Of a stretch of DNA of 8,657 nucleotides, positions 1 through 4,571 are shown piece after piece. The DNA is from an uncultured Eubacteriaceae bacterium. Lineage in GTDB: Bacteria > Bacillota > Clostridia > Lachnospirales > CAG-274. The stretch covers positions 1 to 8,657 of the forward strand of contig CAMNCZ010000022.1 in NCBI GenBank assembly GCA_946534775.1. The letters run 5' to 3'. Numbering within the stretch: the first letter of the stretch is position 1; every line of letters begins with the position of its first letter. A model generated the notes under the pieces. The model had not been told where the DNA came from. It searched no databases and worked only from the letters and a program-made list of their open reading frames with translations. The translations under genes and the position numbers were made by a program.

Positions 1-51
1 GCCGAACTTGCGCTTAAACGCGCACTTGTGCGTATAGGCTTAAAAAAATAA
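1..51 (+). CDS. C-terminal end of an unidentified protein (5' truncated by window)
   Basis: Reading frame 1 is open from the first base to a TAA stop at 49-51 and gives 16 residues ending in ALVRIGLKK. A strong intrinsic terminator begins 10 bases after the stop, which is where the end of a transcription unit would be expected, so this is probably the tail of a real gene. The fragment is basic and probably helical. It is too short to assign to a family, and the bulk of the gene lies outside the window. Confidence 0.6.
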   Translation, partial: AELALKRALVRIGLKK

Positions 52-60
52 TATACTTTA

Positions 61-98
61 AAAGCGCAGGACCCAAAATTCGGCCCTGCGCTTTTTTT
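61..98 (+). terminator. Rho-independent terminator of the upstream gene
   Basis: A perfect 10-bp stem is formed by AAAGCGCAGG at 61-70 and CCTGCGCTTT at 85-94, with a 14-base loop. The T tract at 92-98 has seven consecutive T residues and overlaps the end of the stem. It follows the stop codon of the upstream gene by 9 bases. It insulates the downstream operon, which has its own promoter. Confidence 0.93.
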
Positions 99-130
99 AT
101 CCAACTTATGTTTTGTATGACAAATGCTTG

Positions 131-159
131 TTGCACTTATTATTGCGGTATGATATAAT
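131..159 (+). promoter_or_regulatory. Sigma-A extended -10 promoter of the polysaccharide operon
   Basis: The -35 element TTGCAC (131-136) lies 17 bases from a perfect -10 element TATAAT (154-159). The -10 is preceded by TG at 151-152, giving the TGnTATAAT extended form. Spacing is ideal and transcription should start near 166, leaving a leader of about 60 bases before the ATG at 225. The promoter lies between the upstream terminator and the first glycosyltransferase gene, and no other convincing promoter was seen further into the operon. Confidence 0.88.
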
Positions 160-176
160 TAATATAGGCTGTATGA

Positions 177-199
177 CAGGATATTACAGGATATTACAG
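177..199 (+). repeat. Tandem 10-bp direct repeat in the operon leader
   Basis: CAGGATATTA occurs twice back to back (177-186 and 187-196) and is followed by a partial third copy, CAG (197-199). It falls in the predicted 5' untranslated leader, about 10 to 35 bases after the likely transcription start and just before the Shine-Dalgarno GAGG (211-214). It could be a binding site for a regulator arranged on one helical face, since the period is 10 bp, or simply a recent slippage duplication. The sequence does not decide between these. Confidence 0.7.
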
Positions 200-224
200 C
201 AAAATTTAAAGAGGGAACACAAAA

Positions 225-1022
225 ATGGACAAAATTTTACTTTTTATACCTATGTATAATTGCGAAAAGCAGATAACAAGGGTACTTGCGCAGCTAACGG
301 ATGAAGTATGTTCGTATCTGAGTGAAGTTATCGTGATAAACAACATCAGCACCGACAACGGCGAAAATGCCGCAATAGAATATTTAAAAGCGCACCCCCT
401 GCCGATAAAGGCGAGTGTTTTGCGAAACCACGAAAACTACGGTCTCGGCGGTTCGCATAAGGTAGCTTTTGACTATGCGCAAAAAAACGGGTTCGACTAT
501 GTTATACTGCTGCACGGCGACGATCAGGGCGATATCTCCAACATACTGCCTTATCTTAAAACCCGCGAATATGCCGATCACGACTGTTTTCTGGGCGCAA
601 GGTTTATGAAAGGTTCTTCGCTTGAAGGCTACTCTGCATTCCGCACCTTTGGCAACAGGGTGTATGATATGCTGTTTTCCATCGGTACGGGCATAAAAGT
701 CTATGACCTGGGTTCGGGCCTTAATATGTACAAAACATCGATATTAAAGGACAAGTTTTATCTTAAATACAAGGATAACCTTATGTTCAACTACTGTATG
801 ATACTCGGCTCTGCGTACTATAAACACAAAATAAAGTTTTTCCCGATTATCTGGCGTGAGGACGATCAGGTATCAAACGTAAAAATGGTCAATCAGGCCA
901 TAACCGTACTGAAACTGCTTTTCGGCTATATGGCAAACAAGAAAAAATTTATTGACGGCGAACACCGCGACACACCGCGCGAAAGCTACAGCGCACAGGT
1001 AATTTACAGCAGCGCGGACTGA
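225..1022 (+). CDS. GT2 glycosyltransferase, polyprenyl-phosphate glycosyltransferase type
   Basis: This is a 265-residue GT-A-fold enzyme predicted to transfer a sugar from a nucleotide donor, most likely to a polyprenyl phosphate at the inner face of the membrane. The N-terminal strand and donor site are IPMYNCE (8-14) and VINNISTDNG (37-46). NYGLGGSHKVAFDYA (71-85) and LLHGDDQGD (95-103) match the conserved core of dolichol-phosphate-mannose-synthase-like enzymes, where HGDgQY is common and the aspartates bind the metal and nucleotide. The acceptor-side motif DLGSGLNMYK follows at about residues 161-170. No C-terminal transmembrane pair is present, unlike CsbB/GtrB proteins, so membrane attachment would be peripheral. 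The usual acidic residue of the first donor motif is Asn (N39-N40). The ATG has GAGG at 211-214, 10 bases upstream. It is the first gene of the operon. Donor and acceptor cannot be read from sequence. Confidence 0.88.
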   Translation: MDKILLFIPMYNCEKQITRVLAQLTDEVCSYLSEVIVINNISTDNGENAAIEYLKAHPLPIKASVLRNHENYGLGGSHKVAFDYAQKNGFDYVILLHGDDQGDISNILPYLKTREYADHDCFLGARFMKGSSLEGYSAFRTFGNRVYDMLFSIGTGIKVYDLGSGLNMYKTSILKDKFYLKYKDNLMFNYCMILGSAYYKHKIKFFPIIWREDDQVSNVKMVNQAITVLKLLFGYMANKKKFIDGEHRDTPRESYSAQVIYSSAD

Positions 1023-1041
1023 GCCGAATGGGTTGATAAAT

Positions 1042-1899
1042 ATGTCAAAAAAGGTTTATTATGCGGTCAATGCGGCTTTCCTTGCCGCGGCGGCCCTGTT
1101 ATTTTATTATTTTTACAGAGACCCCTGCGCACTGTTTGCGGGGTTTGACACCGACGGTATCGTGCTTATGGCGGGCGCTGCCGTTACGGTGCATCTTTTA
1201 AAGGCATTCAGGCTGTACTTTGCGCTGCTGGGCTGCGGTATGAGCCTTCGCGCACACTTGAAACAATACTGCAAAGCCGCCGTTATCAGGGTTTTGCTGC
1301 CGTTTAAGACGGGCGAATTTTTCCAGATGTACTGCTACGGCCACAATATAAAAAACTATCTGCGCGGCGCCGTTATCGTGCTGACGGACAGATTTGCGGA
1401 CACCCTTGCACTGGTGACGCTGCTGCTGTTTCTGCCCGCTTTCGGCAACAGCAAAACAGCGGGAGTATACATAATTTTTGTATCGTTTATCGTGCTTGTT
1501 GTCTTTATATACGCGGCTTTTCCGAGTATACACAAATATTGGAAAAGCTATCTTATAAAATCGGGCACGGGCACGCAGACTCTTACCGCCCTTAAAATAC
1601 TCGGCTATCTTAACAGGCTTTACGGCGAAATGTCAGAAATTATAACGGGCAAAGGCATAATTTTATACATCCTTTCGCTCTGCGCCTGGATAACGGAGAT
1701 AGGCTGTATGTTTCTTATAAACCGTGCCGAAAACACAAACGACGCAGTTGGTTTTGTATCGGGCTACCTTAACGCAGCTATGCGCGGCTCGGGCTCGGTG
1801 CTGCTTTTGCGGTTTATTTTTGTCAGCGTGATCACAATGGCTGTTTTTTATGCCATACTTGAGATATTTACCCTTATTTGCGGGAGGAAAGACAGATGA
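1042..1899 (+). CDS. Flippase-like integral membrane protein (LPG synthase transmembrane / UPF0104 family)
   Basis: This is a polytopic membrane protein of 285 residues with about six to eight hydrophobic segments (roughly 5-23, 38-63, 108-133, 139-161, 204-226 and 257-280). The signature LPFKTGEFFQMY (86-97), followed by a basic turn and DRFADTLAL (116-124), is typical of the PF03706 family. That family includes the flippase part of MprF and stand-alone proteins near surface-polysaccharide genes. The likely role is moving or handling a lipid-linked substrate, such as the product of the preceding GT2 enzyme. That is inferred from family and context only. I chose the ATG at 1042. A TTG at 1033 would add three residues but has no spaced ribosome binding site, and the site for 1042 is also weak (GGG at 1030-1032). 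The gene lies 19 bases after the GT2 stop, so coupling is likely. Its stop overlaps the next start (ATGA). Confidence 0.8.
   Translation: MSKKVYYAVNAAFLAAAALLFYYFYRDPCALFAGFDTDGIVLMAGAAVTVHLLKAFRLYFALLGCGMSLRAHLKQYCKAAVIRVLLPFKTGEFFQMYCYGHNIKNYLRGAVIVLTDRFADTLALVTLLLFLPAFGNSKTAGVYIIFVSFIVLVVFIYAAFPSIHKYWKSYLIKSGTGTQTLTALKILGYLNRLYGEMSEIITGKGIILYILSLCAWITEIGCMFLINRAENTNDAVGFVSGYLNAAMRGSGSVLLLRFIFVSVITMAVFYAILEIFTLICGRKDR
1882..1887 (+). promoter_or_regulatory. Strong Shine-Dalgarno deciding the kinase start
   Basis: GGGAGG lies inside the last codons of the flippase-like gene, 8 bases before the ATG at 1896. It favours this ATG over an in-frame TTG at 1878, which would lie upstream of the site and add only six residues. 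The ATG overlaps the TGA stop of the preceding gene. Confidence 0.85.
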
Positions 1900-3344
1900 A
1901 AATTTATGTTGTCTTTGACGATACCAACGAAAAAAGCGAGATAATCACCGACATAATCGGCAAAAAGGGCTTTGCCGATGTTATGGTGCGCAAAAAAAGG
2001 CTTGAAGAAAGGTGTATGGAGTGCATCAGAGAAATTTTCCCCGACTGCGTGTGGCGCAGGGTAAACTCGGTTTTTGAGTTTCGCACCCTTGCCGCAGAAC
2101 CCGCAGAACCCGAGACAAAGGTATTGCATATATTTTCCGACCATATAATAACGGATGCGAAAGCGGCCGCTTTATCGCTTAAAAAGCTGCTTTACATTGA
2201 CGAGGCGTACAGGATAAACGCAGATAACACAACGGCTGCACTCGTTTTTCCCGATATGACATCATACCTTGCGTTTTGCGGAAAGATCGACCCCGACAGC
2301 GGCACCAAAACCGCCGCAGCCGATATACGCGAAAGTTTTAAGGCGGACGGCATTATCGATATAGGCATATTTGAAAATTTTATAAGCTATATAATGGGAA
2401 CGCCCGATTCACGCTACTTCAACGCACTAAAAGGCAACGATTACATAATAACAAAAACCTCGTCAAACAAAAAAAAGATAAAAAGCGAGTACACCTATTA
2501 CCACCTATTGCCCGACGAGATGAAATTTTGGTTTGTTATGCCCTTTGACTACAAGGAGGACAAGGACAGCGCCTCCTACACTATGGAGCGCCTGCATATA
2601 ACCGACCTTGCCGTAAAATGGATACACGGTTCGATAGGTGCGGAGGAGTTTTCGGAACTTCTAAACCGATATTTCTTCTTTTTTAAAGCAAGAAAAAGCA
2701 AAAAATGCAGCGCGGAGGAATACAGGCACACGGCGGAACAGCTTTACACAAAAAAAGTACAGACCCGTCTGGAGGATTTTAAATCCACACCCGAATATGC
2801 CAAAATAGCCGCCTTGCTTGAGGCGGGTACGGGCGACACACTTGACGATATCACGCAAAAGTATTTTGCGCTTAAAAACAAGATAGAAGGCCGTCAAAAA
2901 TGTCCGTGTATAAGCGTTATAGGCCACGGCGACCCCTGTTTTTCAAACACGATGTACAACCGTGCCACAAAAACGCTGAAATTTATTGACCCCAAGGGTG
3001 CTTTGACCGAGGAGGAGCTGTGGACCGATCCCTACTACGACCTTGCAAAGCTAAGTCACTCTATATGCGGCCTTTACGATTTTTTCAACAACGCGCTTTT
3101 CGATATAAAGATAACAAGCGGGCTTGAAACAAAGCTTGAAATAAATTTCGACAACCGCATATACAAGCAGATATTCCGTGAAAAATTGGAAGAAGCGGGA
3201 TTTGACTATCATTTGGTGCGTATATATGAGGCATCGCTGTTTTTGTCGATGCTGCCGCTGCATATTGACAACCCGTACAAAGTATTCGGTTTTATACTTA
3301 ACGCAAAAAATATTTTAAAGGAGCTGGAAGCTGATGTACAGTGA
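1896..3344 (+). CDS. APH-fold small-molecule kinase with extra N-terminal region, capsule-type
   Basis: This 482-residue protein has a C-terminal part that is a phosphotransferase of the aminoglycoside/choline kinase fold. The catalytic loop is H344-G-D346-P-C-F-S-N351, the metal-binding aspartate is in FIDPKG (D365), and the family motif DPYYDLAKL spans 378-386. An N-lobe is recognisable at about 165-240, with candidate ATP lysine K187, helix-C glutamate E198 and hinge MERL (230-233). Residues 1-155 form an additional alpha/beta-looking region (strands such as KIYVVFDD and KVLHIFSD) that I cannot assign. The substrate is unknown. The position next to a HAD phosphatase and a nucleotidyltransferase suggests a sugar, polyol or amino alcohol that is then activated with a nucleotide, as LicA does for choline. 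Antibiotic resistance is unlikely in this context. It overlaps the upstream gene by 4 bases and the downstream gene by 11. Confidence 0.82.
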   Translation: MKIYVVFDDTNEKSEIITDIIGKKGFADVMVRKKRLEERCMECIREIFPDCVWRRVNSVFEFRTLAAEPAEPETKVLHIFSDHIITDAKAAALSLKKLLYIDEAYRINADNTTAALVFPDMTSYLAFCGKIDPDSGTKTAAADIRESFKADGIIDIGIFENFISYIMGTPDSRYFNALKGNDYIITKTSSNKKKIKSEYTYYHLLPDEMKFWFVMPFDYKEDKDSASYTMERLHITDLAVKWIHGSIGAEEFSELLNRYFFFFKARKSKKCSAEEYRHTAEQLYTKKVQTRLEDFKSTPEYAKIAALLEAGTGDTLDDITQKYFALKNKIEGRQKCPCISVIGHGDPCFSNTMYNRATKTLKFIDPKGALTEEELWTDPYYDLAKLSHSICGLYDFFNNALFDIKITSGLETKLEINFDNRIYKQIFREKLEEAGFDYHLVRIYEASLFLSMLPLHIDNPYKVFGFILNAKNILKELEADVQ

Positions 3345-3744
3345 ATATTCTTTTATTTTTGACATTGACGGCACACTCTGCCCGATAAAGAAAAAAGAGG
3401 AGCGTTACGAGGACCTTATCCCCTATCCCGAAATGATAGAGAAACTGCGCTATTACAAACAAAACGGTGCAAAAATAGTTCTGTTCACATCGCGCAATAT
3501 GAACAGTTACAAGGGTAATCTGGGGCTTATAAACAAGCACACGGCGGCTATTCTTTCGGAATGGCTGAAAAAGTGGGACATCCCTTATGACGAAATAATC
3601 TACGGTAAACCGTGGCCGGGTCATAAAGGGTTTTATGTTGACGACCGCACTGTGCGCCCCGACGAATTTTTGAACAGCACACCCGAGCAGCTTGACGAGA
3701 TATGCAAAGCAAGCAGATGCAAAAAAGAAGGTGAAAGCCAATGA
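3334..3744 (+). CDS. HAD-superfamily phosphatase, EcbF/BcbF capsule biosynthesis type
   Basis: This 136-residue HAD hydrolase has all four catalytic motifs: FDIDGTLC with D10 and D12 (nucleophile and acid/base), FTSRN (51-55, Thr/Ser motif II), K92 in YGKPWPG (motif III) and VDDRTV with D103 and D104 (motif IV). There is almost no cap domain, and length and order fit the EcbF/BcbF subfamily found in capsule loci of Actinobacillus and Pasteurella. It should remove a phosphate from a phosphorylated intermediate in the cytosol. The substrate is not known, and for the family as a whole the function is mostly inferred. The ATG lies inside the end of the kinase gene (11-base overlap), with AAAGGAG at 3317-3323. 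The TGA stop overlaps the next ATG. The last few residues (after about 125) are charged and probably disordered. Confidence 0.87.
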   Translation: MYSEYSFIFDIDGTLCPIKKKEERYEDLIPYPEMIEKLRYYKQNGAKIVLFTSRNMNSYKGNLGLINKHTAAILSEWLKKWDIPYDEIIYGKPWPGHKGFYVDDRTVRPDEFLNSTPEQLDEICKASRCKKEGESQ

Positions 3745-4517
3745 AAAAAAATGAAACGGAAAAATTTGAAACGAAAGGTTTTGAAACAAAAAAGCTTGAT
3801 ATAGTTATCACTATGGGCGGGCTTGGCGCGCGTTTTCGCAAATGCGGCTACGACAAGCCGAAATATATGATAGAGGCAAAGGGCAAAACGCTTTTTGAGT
3901 ACTCTATGATAAGTCTGGAAGGCTTTAAGGATGCGGCGCAGCGATATATATTTATCGCTATGGCCGATGAAAAAGAGGATGTGTACACTTTTATAGATAC
4001 AAAGTGCAAAGAATTATCTCTGCCCGAATATCATATAATCATTCTCGATTATCTTACAGACGGCCAGGCAACTACCGCAATGCTTGCAAACAAATACTGG
4101 AGTGAGGAAAACGGCCTTTTGATATACAATATCGACACTTATGTCGAAAGCGGCCAAATGAACACATCGCAGCTTAAAGGCGACGGTTTTATCCCCTGTT
4201 TCAAAGCGGAGGGCGACCACTGGAGTTTTGTGCGTCTTGACGAAAACGGCAGGGCTGTCGAAATAAAGGAAAAACAGCGTATTTCCGATAACTGCACACT
4301 CGGCGCCTATTATTTCAAAAGCTGTGCTTTTTACGCAAAACTATACGGCGACTACTACGGTTCAAACCCCGAACTTGTCAACGGCGAAAAATATGTCGCG
4401 CCTATCTACGACTATCTGTTAAAGCAGGGCGGCGATATCTACATAAGCGATATAGACCCGAAATATGTACATATCCTCGGCACTCCCGAAGAACTTGCGG
4501 TATTTATAAACAGCTGA
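3741..4517 (+). CDS. Nucleotidyltransferase, BcbE/LicC-like, for an activated surface-polymer precursor
   Basis: This 258-residue protein is of the sugar-phosphate/choline-phosphate nucleotidyltransferase fold. The NTP-binding loop is MGGLGARF (25-32), followed by GYDKPKYMI (36-44) with the conserved lysine of the signature. TDGQATTAMLA (107-117) contacts the base, NIDTYV (130-135) carries the metal-binding aspartate D132, and VEIKEK (173-178) and GAYYFKS (188-194) form the substrate side. Such enzymes join an NTP to a phosphorylated sugar or alcohol and release pyrophosphate. The closest type I recognise is the BcbE-like group of capsule loci, which are often found next to an EcbF/BcbF phosphatase as here. 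Nucleotide and substrate are unknown. The first 18 residues are a Lys/Glu-rich leader with a repeated (K)FETK unit. The ATG overlaps the preceding stop, with AAGGTG about 8 bases upstream. It is the last gene of the operon. Confidence 0.86.
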   Translation: MKKNETEKFETKGFETKKLDIVITMGGLGARFRKCGYDKPKYMIEAKGKTLFEYSMISLEGFKDAAQRYIFIAMADEKEDVYTFIDTKCKELSLPEYHIIILDYLTDGQATTAMLANKYWSEENGLLIYNIDTYVESGQMNTSQLKGDGFIPCFKAEGDHWSFVRLDENGRAVEIKEKQRISDNCTLGAYYFKSCAFYAKLYGDYYGSNPELVNGEKYVAPIYDYLLKQGGDIYISDIDPKYVHILGTPEELAVFINS

Positions 4518-4532
4518 ATACAACACGATAAA

Positions 4533-4571
4533 ACCCCTCGACCGCATCTTCCGCAGCCGAGGGGTCCTTTT
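4533..4571. terminator. Bidirectional intrinsic terminator between convergent operons
   Basis: ACCCCTCG (4533-4540) pairs perfectly with CGAGGGGT (4558-4565) around a 17-base loop. On the plus strand the stem is followed by CCTTTTATTT, and on the minus strand by TTTATCG, extending the terminal T of the stem to a run of four Ts. It serves the polysaccharide operon (stop at 4517) and the convergent membrane-protein gene, whose TAA (4570-4572) lies right at the edge of the structure. Confidence 0.87.

Noticed and set aside
52..224. Small gene or riboswitch in the first intergenic region
   Set aside because: After accounting for the terminator, promoter, leader repeat and ribosome binding site, no open frame or further extended pairing remains.
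1198..1533. Minus-strand open frame antisense to the flippase-like gene
   Set aside because: It is rich in Gln, Lys, Arg and His, as expected from reading a hydrophobic gene backwards, and has no independent support.
1896..3344. Antibiotic-resistance phosphotransferase
   Set aside because: The fold is shared with aminoglycoside kinases, but the operon context, extra N-terminal region and neighbouring HAD and nucleotidyltransferase genes point to surface-polymer precursor synthesis.
3298..3789. Minus-strand open frame of 163 codons covering the HAD gene
   Set aside because: The plus-strand HAD frame has all four catalytic motifs. The antisense translation is a Phe/Val-rich shadow of it.
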